From Clostridiales bacterium (lineage in GTDB: Bacteria; Bacillota; Clostridia; Peptostreptococcales; Anaerovoracaceae), in NCBI GenBank assembly GCA_012735285.1, contig JAAYHT010000172.1, positions 1 to 7,708 on the forward strand: a DNA stretch of 7,708 nucleotides, written 5' to 3'. The translations under genes and the position numbers were made by a program. Below the pieces are notes generated by a model. The model was not told the DNA's origin. It made no database searches and was given only the letters and a program-made list of their open reading frames with translations. Positions 1 through 6,280 of the stretch are shown here, piece by piece (positions within the stretch are counted from its first letter, which is position 1; each line of letters opens with the position of its first letter).

Positions 1-1
1 G

Positions 2-433
2 GCAGGTATAATAGAACAGATAGAAGAAAAGAAAATACTCGGAGAAACCCGAGAGTATTATATTTTAAGAGTTCCATATGGCGATATGAAGATAATGATT
101 CCAGTTGACAGCTGTGAAGAAATTGGGATAAGATCTATAATTTCGCCTGAAGAGCTTTCCGAAGTGATTGAACTTCTGAAAGCTGATTCTACTGAGATGT
201 CTGACAACTGGAACAGGAGAAATAGAGAAAACATGGAACTATTAAAAACCGGTGACATTTTTAAGGTTGCCGAAGTTGTTAGAAACTTAATCCGTACGGA
301 TAGGAGTAAAAAGCTATCTACGGGTGAAAAGAAGATGCTGATAAATGCAAAGCAAATATTGATCAGTGAATTTATATTAGTTAGTGGAATGTCAAAAGAG
401 GAAGCAGATGAATTGATTGAATCGAGTGTATAG
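2..433 (+). CDS. carD: CarD/CdnL-family transcriptional regulator, 5' end outside the window
   Basis: The frame is open from base 2 to the TAG at 431-433, giving 143 residues. About a dozen N-terminal residues are probably missing upstream. The visible start (AGIIEQIEEKKILGE, then YYILRVPYGDMKIMIPVD) matches the end of the RNA polymerase interaction domain shared by CarD, CdnL and the transcription-repair coupling factor. The rest is charged and helical, as in the C-terminal DNA-contacting domain of CarD. Family members bind the RNAP beta subunit and stabilise open complexes, often at rRNA and housekeeping promoters. The ATG at 86 is internal to the first domain and is not the true start. The gene sits 30 nt ahead of yacL on the same strand. 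No alternative family seems likely. Its regulation cannot be judged because the promoter lies outside. Confidence 0.9.
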   Translation, partial: AGIIEQIEEKKILGETREYYILRVPYGDMKIMIPVDSCEEIGIRSIISPEELSEVIELLKADSTEMSDNWNRRNRENMELLKTGDIFKVAEVVRNLIRTDRSKKLSTGEKKMLINAKQILISEFILVSGMSKEEADELIESSV

Positions 434-442
434 TATTTTTTG

Positions 443-454
443 AAAGGAGGGGGG
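443..454 (+). promoter_or_regulatory. Ribosome binding site of yacL with extended G run
   Basis: AAAGGAGG is followed by four more G residues. The core GGAGG (446-450) lies 13 nt before the yacL ATG at 464 but only 9 nt before an out-of-frame ATG at 460. That ATG opens a 7-codon reading frame (MDDKKAN) ending at the TAG 481-483. A GTG at 454-456 shares that short frame. Pairing of the anti-Shine-Dalgarno sequence further along the G run could shift the register toward 464. The start at 464 is chosen because it is the only ATG opening the YacL frame before the first membrane helix. Confidence 0.75.
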
Positions 455-463
455 TGAGTATGG

Positions 464-1570
464 ATGATAAGAAAGCTAATTAGGGGAATATTTACACTCT
501 GCGGCGCTCTCCTCGGATACGGTATATCTTTTTTATTTAGAGGGCTTATTTTTGTCACTAATTTAGGTGATGTGATATCTCTCAATGAAACCCAACAGGA
601 TATTTTAAGTATTATATTTACTATAATAGGCGGAATTATTTTTTTTATTCTTGCACCGTATGTCGGAAGACACAGCCAAAGAGTTGTAAAAAATATCGAA
701 TCGGCTTTACAGAAAGTACCCTCCAGTGAGTTTGTAACAGGTACTTTTGGATTGGTAATTGGTCTTTTTTTGGCTTACCTTATAAGCCATTTATATTTAG
801 GAATTAATTTACCATTTATTGGTACAGTTCTTTCAATTTTGACTTACTTATTATTTGGCTATTTAGGTGTATCTATTGCCACCAAGCGGGGCAAGGATAT
901 ATTAACTACACTATCGAGCAGCAGAAGAGCTGCTTCTTCGAAGCAAAAAGGTAAGAATTATGATATTGTACCGAAAATTTTAGATACCAGCGTCATAATT
1001 GATGGTAGAATTGCCGATATTATGAAGACAGGATTTTTGGAAGGTAATATAGTAATACCCGAATTCGTATTAGTCGAACTACGACATATTGCAGATTCTT
1101 CGGACAACCTAAAGAGAAATAGGGGCCGAAGGGGACTTGATATTCTCAATAGGATTCAAAATGAATATGGCGTAGAGATTTATAACACTAATGATGATAA
1201 ATCATTGGAAGAAATCCCGGAGGTAGATGTAAAGCTGTTAAAGCTAGCTCAAAACTTAAATGGCAAGGTAGTAACCAATGACTTCAACCTAAATAAAGTA
1301 GCTATGATTAAGGGGGTCGAAGTGCTTAACATTAACGAGCTGGCCAATGCTTTGAAACCTGTAGTATTGCCCGGGGAGGAAATGGAACTCTTCCTAATAA
1401 AGGAAGGGAAAGAGGACAATCAGGCAGTGGCCTATTTAGATGATGGCACTATGATTGTAGCTGAAGAAGGTAAAAAGTATATTGGAGAAACTATTACTGT
1501 TGTTGTTACAAGTGTTCTGCAGACTTCCGCAGGCCGTATGATATTCGCAAAGCCCAAAAAGGGGAAATAG
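464..1570 (+). CDS. yacL: YacL-type membrane protein with PIN and TRAM domains
   Basis: The protein has 368 residues. Four hydrophobic segments lie near residues 5-31, 47-68, 91-113 and 116-139, followed by a basic, serine-rich linker (141-165). A PIN ribonuclease-fold domain spans about 170-298. Its acidic positions are visible: D174 in LDTS, D180 in IIDGR, E205 in VLVELR, D255 in EVDVKLL and D273 in TNDFN. All are present, so a metal-dependent nuclease site is plausible. A TRAM-like beta-barrel, a probable RNA-binding module, fills about 304-365. Length and order match YacL of Bacillota, which follows disA in B. subtilis. The substrate is not established, and nuclease activity is inferred from conserved acids. 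The gene ends 3 nt before ispDF, so the two are probably cotranscribed and translationally linked. Confidence 0.92.
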   Translation: MIRKLIRGIFTLCGALLGYGISFLFRGLIFVTNLGDVISLNETQQDILSIIFTIIGGIIFFILAPYVGRHSQRVVKNIESALQKVPSSEFVTGTFGLVIGLFLAYLISHLYLGINLPFIGTVLSILTYLLFGYLGVSIATKRGKDILTTLSSSRRAASSKQKGKNYDIVPKILDTSVIIDGRIADIMKTGFLEGNIVIPEFVLVELRHIADSSDNLKRNRGRRGLDILNRIQNEYGVEIYNTNDDKSLEEIPEVDVKLLKLAQNLNGKVVTNDFNLNKVAMIKGVEVLNINELANALKPVVLPGEEMELFLIKEGKEDNQAVAYLDDGTMIVAEEGKKYIGETITVVVTSVLQTSAGRMIFAKPKKGK

Positions 1571-1573
1571 TGG

Positions 1574-2800
1574 ATGTATCAGAATAAAAGGATAGCTGTA
1601 ATTGTTGTCGCCGCCGGTTCTGGTAGGAGAATGGGCGGCGGCATTCCTAAACAATTTTTGCAAATAGGAAATGAGATGGTAATAGAAAAGGCCGTAGCGG
1701 CCTTTAGTAATCATCCATACATAGATGATATATTTCTAGTTGTAAGAAAAACTGATTTGGCTTTTTGTAAAGATCTATTAATTAGGAGGAGAGGGCTAGC
1801 TAAGATAAGAGCTATTCTTGCTGGCGGTAAAGAACGTCAGGATTCAGTATATAATGCTCTTAGCCTAATTGAAGAGTTGATTAAAAGAAATCAGGTTAAG
1901 CCAGATGGGACAAAGATTGATTATGTGCTTGTCCATGACGGGGCAAGGCCCTTTGTATCTGCAAATGCCATTAGCAGATTGATTGAGGCAACAGTCACCT
2001 ACGATGCTGCTGCCCTTGGAGTGCCCGTTAAGGATACTATAAAAAGAGTGGGAGGACAATGGCTCTTAGAGACCCTTGATAGAACTACTCTTTTTTCGAT
2101 GCAGACACCCCAAGGCTTTAAGTTTGATTTACTTTTAGAAGCACATAAAAAAGCGAGGGAGGATCGCTATATAAGCACAGATGATTCTGCATTAGTTGAG
2201 AGACTGGGCAAAAAGGTATATCTCGTAAAAGGTGAGTATAACAATATTAAAATAACTACAAAGGAAGATCTACGTTTTTTACCAAGACAGCCAGAAAGTC
2301 AAGAACAGCAGCCACGGCAGAGGGAATATAGGACTGGGATTGGTTTTGATGTTCATGCTTTCTCAAAAGATAGGGAACTGGTTCTAGGTGGGGTTTCTAT
2401 ACCCCATAGCAGTGGACTGCTAGGCCATTCAGATGCTGATGTCTTAACTCATGGGATTATGGATGCCTTGCTAGGAGCTTGCGGGCTTGGAGATATAGGC
2501 TTGCATTTTCCCGATACTGAAGATAAATTTAAAGGAGTTTCAAGCTTAGAACTATTAGAATATGTTAAAGGGCTGGTAGAAACGGCGGGTTATAAAATAT
2601 CGAATATAGATGCTGTTCTTATCGGTGAAGAGCCTAAAATAGCACCCCATGTTAAAGAAATAAAATCAAATCTTGCAGATGTGTTGCAGATAGACCAAAC
2701 TAGGATTAATATTAAAGGGACTACAACAGAAAAAATGGGATTCTGCGGTAGAAAAGAAGGACTTGCTGTAATGGCTACCGCTACGGTTTATAACGAATAA
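1574..2800 (+). CDS. ispDF: Bifunctional IspD-IspF enzyme of the MEP isoprenoid pathway
   Basis: This is a 408-residue fusion. Residues 6-237 are IspD, 2-C-methyl-D-erythritol 4-phosphate cytidylyltransferase. Its marks are AAGSGRRMGGGIPKQF (13-28), HDGARPFV (121-128), QTPQGF (177-182) and NIKITTKEDL (224-233). Residues 252-408 are IspF, 2-C-methyl-D-erythritol 2,4-cyclodiphosphate synthase. Its marks are GIGFDVHAF (255-263), HSDADVLTH (285-293), GDIGLHFPDT (306-315) and TTTEKMGFCGRKEG (383-396). The metal ligands D259, H261 and H293 are present. A glutamine-rich linker (238-251, QPESQEQQPRQREY) joins them. The enzymes act before and after IspE in the cytoplasm, making isopentenyl diphosphate precursors. 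Both halves keep full length and catalytic residues. The start has only a weak purine-rich site (AAGGGGA) inside the end of yacL. Confidence 0.96.
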   Translation: MYQNKRIAVIVVAAGSGRRMGGGIPKQFLQIGNEMVIEKAVAAFSNHPYIDDIFLVVRKTDLAFCKDLLIRRRGLAKIRAILAGGKERQDSVYNALSLIEELIKRNQVKPDGTKIDYVLVHDGARPFVSANAISRLIEATVTYDAAALGVPVKDTIKRVGGQWLLETLDRTTLFSMQTPQGFKFDLLLEAHKKAREDRYISTDDSALVERLGKKVYLVKGEYNNIKITTKEDLRFLPRQPESQEQQPRQREYRTGIGFDVHAFSKDRELVLGGVSIPHSSGLLGHSDADVLTHGIMDALLGACGLGDIGLHFPDTEDKFKGVSSLELLEYVKGLVETAGYKISNIDAVLIGEEPKIAPHVKEIKSNLADVLQIDQTRINIKGTTTEKMGFCGRKEGLAVMATATVYNE

Positions 2801-2820
2801 CCAGAGTTCCATTGCACTAG

Positions 2821-2829
2821 AGGGAGGAA
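2821..2829 (+). promoter_or_regulatory. Ribosome binding site of proS
   Basis: AGGGAGGAA lies 9 nt before the ATG at 2839 and 15 nt before a second in-frame ATG at 2845. The spacing favours 2839. The 38-nt gap holds no promoter or terminator that I can see and is too short for a T-box leader. Confidence 0.75.
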
Positions 2830-2838
2830 CTAGAAATT

Positions 2839-4557
2839 ATGCGAATGTCAAAGATGTATCTAAGGACTTTAAGAGAGGTTCCGGCAGAAGCTGAGATACC
2901 AAGCCATATATTACTGCTTCGTGCGGGTATGATTCGTAAGCTGGTCTCAGGAGTATACGGATTTATGCCACTGGGAAAAAGAGTGCTTCAAAAGATCGAA
3001 AACATTGTAAGGGAAGAGATGGATAAAAAGGGTGCCCAGGAAATACTTATGTCTGCGATTCAGCCTGCGGAACTCTGGCAGGAATCGGGAAGGTGGTATG
3101 AATATGGACCTGAGATGTGGAGGCTAAAGGATAGAAATGATAGAGAATTTTGTCTAGGGCCAACACACGAAGAGGTCTTTACCGATATTGTAAGAAATGA
3201 AGTGGACTCATATCGTCAATTGCCCTTGAATCTTTACCAGATACAGACTAAATATAGGGATGAACAAAGGCCCAGATTCGGATTGATGAGAAGTAGAGAA
3301 TTTATAATGAAAGATGCCTATTCTTTTGATCGGGACTGGGAAGGACTTGATAAAAGCTATCAAGAAATGTATGAGGCCTATGAAACCATATTTGATAGAT
3401 GTGGATTAGAATATAGAGTAGTAGAAGCGGATACAGGTGCCATGGGAGGTAGTGATTCCCATGAGTTCTGTGCCCTTTCAGAATTTGGAGAAAGCGAGAT
3501 TTGCTATTGTGAAAAATGCGATATGGCAGCAACAAGGGAAAGAGCCAATTGTGTAGACGATCCTGCTGACTCTTCTGAAATGCTTGAACTAGAAACTGTT
3601 AAGACTCCTGGTAAGAAAACTATTGCAGAGGTTGTTGAGTATCTAAAGCTGGATGAAAAACAGACAATAAAAGCACTTTTATTCGAAGTGTTTGACCAGG
3701 AGTATAAATACGTAGCTGCATTTATCAGAGGCGACAGGGAATTGAATATGACAAAGCTTATCAATGCCCTTGGTATACCTGAGCATGCAATACAGTTTGC
3801 AGATGAAGATGCAATGTCAAAAGAAACAGGATCTGTAGGAGGGTTTACAGGACCAATAGGTTTACGCAACTGTAAAATTGTCGTAGACAGCGAACTGGTA
3901 GGAGCTAAAAACCTTTGTGCAGGTGCCTGTTTAGCAGATCATCACATGATCAATGTAAACTATGGTAGGGATTATAAAGCTGATATCGTAACTGATATTA
4001 AACTCATAGAAGAAGGAGATCCCTGCTTTAAATGTGGTGCGGCTGTTAAGTTCGCTAGAGGTATTGAAGTTGGACAAGTGTTTAAACTAGGTACTAAATA
4101 CAGTGAGTCTATGCATGCCTACTACAAAGATGAAAATATGAATGAAAAAGTTATTGTGATGGGATGTTATGGAATAGGTATAAGCAGAACTCTGGCTGCG
4201 ATAGTAGAACAACATCATGATGAGAATGGAATTATTTGGCCTATATCTGTAGCTCCTTATGCTGTAATTATTACTATTGTGAATATCGGAGATGAGGTTC
4301 AAAACAATTTAGCAGAGCAATTATATCAGAAACTGCAATCTTTAGGGGTCGAAGTTTTGCTGGATGATAGAAATGAACGCCCTGGTGTTAAATTTAAGGA
4401 TGCTGACTTAATAGGAATACCTATCAGGGTTACTGTAGGAAAAAAAGCAAAGGATGGCATTGTAGAGTATAAGCTTCGTTCTTCAGATGAGATTTTAGAA
4501 AAATCTGTTGACGAAGCAGTCGAATCAATAATTTCGTTGATAGAGTCAAAGGGCTAA
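2839..4557 (+). CDS. proS: Prolyl-tRNA synthetase, bacterial type with editing domain
   Basis: The protein is 572 residues, the usual size for the long bacterial ProRS. It charges tRNA-Pro with proline in the cytoplasm. The class II catalytic core starts with MYLRTLREVPAEAE, typical of ProS. Motif 2 is at 139-155 (YRDEQRPRFGLMRSREF), the proline-site loop is FIMKDAYSFD, and motif 3 is at 443-454 (CYGIGISRTLAA). Between motifs 2 and 3 lies the INS editing domain (about 225-405), which in this enzyme type hydrolyses Ala-tRNA-Pro. K278 in QTIKALLFEV sits where the E. coli editing lysine is expected. CEKC (224-227) and CFKC (396-399) flank the insertion and may form a metal knuckle. The C-terminal anticodon-binding domain starts near 470. 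In B. subtilis this position in the locus is held by gltX. Confidence 0.97.
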   Translation: MRMSKMYLRTLREVPAEAEIPSHILLLRAGMIRKLVSGVYGFMPLGKRVLQKIENIVREEMDKKGAQEILMSAIQPAELWQESGRWYEYGPEMWRLKDRNDREFCLGPTHEEVFTDIVRNEVDSYRQLPLNLYQIQTKYRDEQRPRFGLMRSREFIMKDAYSFDRDWEGLDKSYQEMYEAYETIFDRCGLEYRVVEADTGAMGGSDSHEFCALSEFGESEICYCEKCDMAATRERANCVDDPADSSEMLELETVKTPGKKTIAEVVEYLKLDEKQTIKALLFEVFDQEYKYVAAFIRGDRELNMTKLINALGIPEHAIQFADEDAMSKETGSVGGFTGPIGLRNCKIVVDSELVGAKNLCAGACLADHHMINVNYGRDYKADIVTDIKLIEEGDPCFKCGAAVKFARGIEVGQVFKLGTKYSESMHAYYKDENMNEKVIVMGCYGIGISRTLAAIVEQHHDENGIIWPISVAPYAVIITIVNIGDEVQNNLAEQLYQKLQSLGVEVLLDDRNERPGVKFKDADLIGIPIRVTVGKKAKDGIVEYKLRSSDEILEKSVDEAVESIISLIESKG

Positions 4558-4564
4558 TAAATAT

Positions 4565-5110
4565 ATGAGAGTATTATGGCAATTGCTATACACTTTTTCG
4601 AAAATTGGCGCCTTCACCTTTGGTGGTGGATATGCGATGATCCCGGCGATACGTCGGGAGACAGTTGAGAATAGAAAATGGATAGATGAAGAAGGAATTG
4701 CCGACTGTATTGCTATTTGTCAATCGCTGCCGGGTGCTTTTGCAGTTAATGTGGCTATATTTATCGGTAAGCGTGTAAAAGGAATACCCGGTGCCCTTGT
4801 TGCTTGTTTCGGCATAGTATTTCCTTCTTTCTTAGCCATAACAATTATAGTGTTGTTTCTAAATCAATTCGAACAAAATGTGTATGTTATTGGGGCCTTA
4901 GAAGGTATGAAGGCCTCATCTGTTGCATTGATACTTGTTACTGTTTATCAGTTAAGCAGAAGTATATTAAAAAATGTAACAGGCTATATTATTGCAATAC
5001 TATCATTTATACTTATTGTATTTTTTGATGTTAGCGCAATATTTGCAATAATATTAGGCGGATTAATCGGCTTTTTTGAATACAAGATAAGAAGGGAGAA
5101 AAAACAATGA
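4565..5110 (+). CDS. chrA: Half-size chromate transporter family protein, first of a pair
   Basis: This is a 181-residue hydrophobic protein of the CHR family, short type, with one CHR domain. The family marks are FTFGGGYAMIP (17-27) and QSLPGAFAVN (53-62). Hydrophobic segments follow near 75-100, 108-132, 140-155 and 157-172. Full-size ChrA carries two such domains in one chain. Here the domains are separate genes, so this protein probably pairs with the product of the next gene in the membrane. Known CHR proteins export chromate, but for short clostridial pairs the physiological substrate is unproven and sulfate or another anion is possible. The ATG is 7 nt after the proS stop and lacks a strong ribosome binding site (AAAGGG within the end of proS), so coupling to proS translation is likely. 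The gene stops inside the start of its partner. Confidence 0.88.
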   Translation: MRVLWQLLYTFSKIGAFTFGGGYAMIPAIRRETVENRKWIDEEGIADCIAICQSLPGAFAVNVAIFIGKRVKGIPGALVACFGIVFPSFLAITIIVLFLNQFEQNVYVIGALEGMKASSVALILVTVYQLSRSILKNVTGYIIAILSFILIVFFDVSAIFAIILGGLIGFFEYKIRREKKQ

Positions 5111-5640
5111 AAATTTTCTCCATTTTCTTTATATTTTTCCGGGTAGGCCTATTTGGTTTTGGTGGGGGATATGCTATACTTCCTTTGATCTATCAAGGAA
5201 TACAAGAACTTGGCTACATGAGCGCTACTGAATTTTCTAGGTTGGTTGCAATATCCCAAGTGACACCTGGACCTATAGCTATAAATGCTGCAACATATGT
5301 GGGGCACAAATATGAAGGGCTATTTTCCGCAATAATGGCTACCTTCGGAGTTGTGGCCCCATCAATTATTTTAGTTTTAATAGTTTATCATTTTATGAGT
5401 AAGTTTAAAAAGAGTGAGACTCTTAATGGGGTTCTAAAGGGAATAAGGCCTGCAACTATAGGGTTGTTAGGTTCCGCTGTAGTTTTTTTAGCGCAGGAGT
5501 CAATTTTTACTGGCTATAGCTTAAACCTTCTGCCTGCTATTTTTTGTTTAGTAACAGTTTTTCTTTGCGGTAAGTTTAGAATTCATCCTATTACGTTAAC
5601 CATTGCTGCAGGAATTCTTGGAGCATTTATTATTAGATAA
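5107..5640 (+). CDS. chrA: Half-size chromate transporter family protein, second of a pair
   Basis: This 177-residue membrane protein has a single CHR domain. It repeats the marks of its neighbour in a more canonical form: FGFGGGYAILP (16-26) and QVTPGPIAINAATYVG (51-66). It starts with ATGA, so its start overlaps the neighbour's stop by 4 nt, the usual arrangement for translational coupling and equal output of two subunits. GAAGGGAGAAA just upstream, inside the first gene, can act as its ribosome binding site. The two proteins are recognisably related but not near-identical, so this is an old paired arrangement rather than a recent tandem duplication or a frameshifted full-length gene. Transport direction and substrate are inferred only from the family. 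Confidence 0.88.
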   Translation: MKIFSIFFIFFRVGLFGFGGGYAILPLIYQGIQELGYMSATEFSRLVAISQVTPGPIAINAATYVGHKYEGLFSAIMATFGVVAPSIILVLIVYHFMSKFKKSETLNGVLKGIRPATIGLLGSAVVFLAQESIFTGYSLNLLPAIFCLVTVFLCGKFRIHPITLTIAAGILGAFIIR

Positions 5641-5642
5641 GA

Positions 5643-5650
5643 GAAGGAGG
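5643..5650 (+). promoter_or_regulatory. Ribosome binding site of the cyclophilin gene
   Basis: GAAGGAGG ends 4 nt before the ATG at 5655. It is a near-perfect Shine-Dalgarno sequence at slightly short spacing and fixes this start. It lies entirely in the 14-nt gap after the second chr gene. Confidence 0.8.
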
Positions 5651-5654
5651 ACCT

Positions 5655-6137
5655 ATGAGTAATATTGTTAGGATTGAAATGGAAGACGGTGGAATAATCA
5701 GAGCCGAACTTTACCCTGATATTGCACCCAAAACTGTAGAAAACTTCATCGACCTAGTAGAAAAAGGATTTTACGATGGACTTATTTTCCACAGAGTTAT
5801 TCCCGGATTCATGATACAGGGTGGTTGCCCCTATGGTAATGGGACAGGCGGCTCAGGGTATTGCATAGAAGGCGAGTTTAACGCAAATGGCTTCAAAAAT
5901 GATCTAAAGCATGAAAGAGGCGTTTTATCAATGGCTCGTGCTATGGATCCAGATTCTGCCGGCTCCCAGTTCTTTATAATGGTAGCAGATGCACCCCATC
6001 TAGATGGACAATATGCTGCATTTGGAAAGGTTATCGAAGGAATGGAGGTTGCTGATAAGATAGTTAGTGTCAAAAGGGACCTTAGAGATAAGCCATTAGA
6101 GGATCAGACAATAAAAAGCATGAGCATGGAAATTTAA
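5655..6137 (+). CDS. ppiB: Cyclophilin-type peptidyl-prolyl cis-trans isomerase
   Basis: The protein has 160 residues, a single cyclophilin domain, and no signal peptide or membrane segment, so it is probably cytoplasmic. It speeds cis-trans isomerisation of X-Pro bonds during folding. Active-site positions are intact: FHRVIPGFMIQGG (45-57, including R47, F52 and Q55), SQFFIM (104-109) and LDGQYAAFGKV (116-126). The tryptophan that binds cyclosporin in human CypA, just before the LDG motif, is H115 here, as substitutions there are common in bacterial members. The gene is tightly spaced after the chr pair and probably ends the long transcription unit. No terminator hairpin follows it, and the promoter for the next gene begins 2 nt after its stop, so read-through into the peptidase gene is possible. 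Confidence 0.95.
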   Translation: MSNIVRIEMEDGGIIRAELYPDIAPKTVENFIDLVEKGFYDGLIFHRVIPGFMIQGGCPYGNGTGGSGYCIEGEFNANGFKNDLKHERGVLSMARAMDPDSAGSQFFIMVADAPHLDGQYAAFGKVIEGMEVADKIVSVKRDLRDKPLEDQTIKSMSMEI

Positions 6138-6138
6138 A

Positions 6139-6167
6139 TTGACTTTGTTGTAACACTATTGTAATAT
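6139..6167 (+). promoter_or_regulatory. Predicted sigma-A promoter of the M23 peptidase gene
   Basis: The -35 box TTGACT (6139-6144), a 17-nt spacer and the -10 box TAATAT (6162-6167) each miss the consensus by one base. Transcription would start near 6174 and give a leader of about 107 nt. A second possible -10 (TATACT, 6173-6178) has only a poor, 19-nt-spaced -35. This is the first gap long enough for regulation inside the window. Confidence 0.7.
6149..6165 (+). promoter_or_regulatory. Candidate WalR (YycF) binding site
   Basis: TGTAAC, five bases, then TGTAAT: an exact fit to the published WalR direct-repeat consensus TGTWAH-N5-TGTWAH, with the 11-bp period expected of an OmpR-type dimer. 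It overlaps the spacer and the -10 box of the predicted promoter. WalR regulates wall hydrolase genes such as lytE, cwlO and yocH in B. subtilis and lytM in S. aureus, and the downstream gene is an M23 wall hydrolase. No walR gene is in the window, so the regulator's presence is inferred. Confidence 0.6.
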
Positions 6168-6181
6168 TTACGTATACTAAA

Positions 6182-6207
6182 TTATAGTAATGCATATATT
6201 ACTATAA
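6182..6207 (+). repeat. 10-bp perfect inverted repeat in the M23 gene leader
   Basis: TTATAGTAAT (6182-6191) and ATTACTATAA (6198-6207) are exact reverse complements around the spacer GCATAT. The repeat lies roughly +8 to +33 relative to the predicted start, a position suited to a repressor operator. TACTA at 6175-6179 pairs with TAGTA at 6185-6189 to form a second, overlapping dyad, giving three half-sites in a row. I cannot assign it to a known regulator. An AU-rich RNA hairpin is the alternative, but there is no T-tract for a terminator. Confidence 0.6.
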
Positions 6208-6262
6208 AATTGCAAACAGTTTCTGTAGAAGTTTATAGGACGTGCTTTGTTGTTATGCACGT

Positions 6263-6270
6263 GAAGAGGT
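6263..6270 (+). promoter_or_regulatory. Ribosome binding site deciding the M23 gene start
   Basis: GAAGAGGT ends 10 nt before the ATG at 6281. The frame stays open upstream to a GTG at 6242, but that adds a cysteine-rich 13-residue extension (LCCYAREEVCCI) unlike the family, and the GTG has only AGGA 1 nt ahead of it. The ATG at 6281 is therefore preferred. Confidence 0.6.
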
Positions 6271-6280
6271 ATGTTGTATC

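Noticed and set aside
58..585. Long open frame on the minus strand opposite carD and the start of yacL.
   Set aside because: It is antisense to two well-recognised genes, has low-complexity Ser/Ile/Phe-rich content and matches no family I know.
2805..2831. AGTTCC/GGAACT inverted repeat that would cover part of the proS ribosome binding site, considered as a translational switch.
   Set aside because: It has only 6 bp around a 15-nt loop, too weak to trust, and there is no T-box or other leader element.
3504..3869. 121-codon minus-strand frame opposite proS.
   Set aside because: It lies wholly within the conserved ProRS editing domain on the opposite strand and its serine-rich translation looks like a codon shadow.
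4565..5640. The two chr genes as one full-length ChrA broken by a frameshift.
   Set aside because: Each half has its own start, complete CHR signature and membrane segments, and the ATGA overlap is the usual form of paired short CHR genes.
6242..6280. Upstream GTG start for the M23 peptidase, adding 13 residues.
   Set aside because: The extension is cysteine-rich and unlike the family, the GTG is badly spaced from any ribosome binding site, and the ATG at 6281 has GAAGAGGT at good spacing.
6138..6280. Riboswitch or structured RNA in the leader of the M23 gene.
   Set aside because: Apart from the AT-rich inverted repeat there is no multi-helix fold or conserved aptamer motif that I can recognise.
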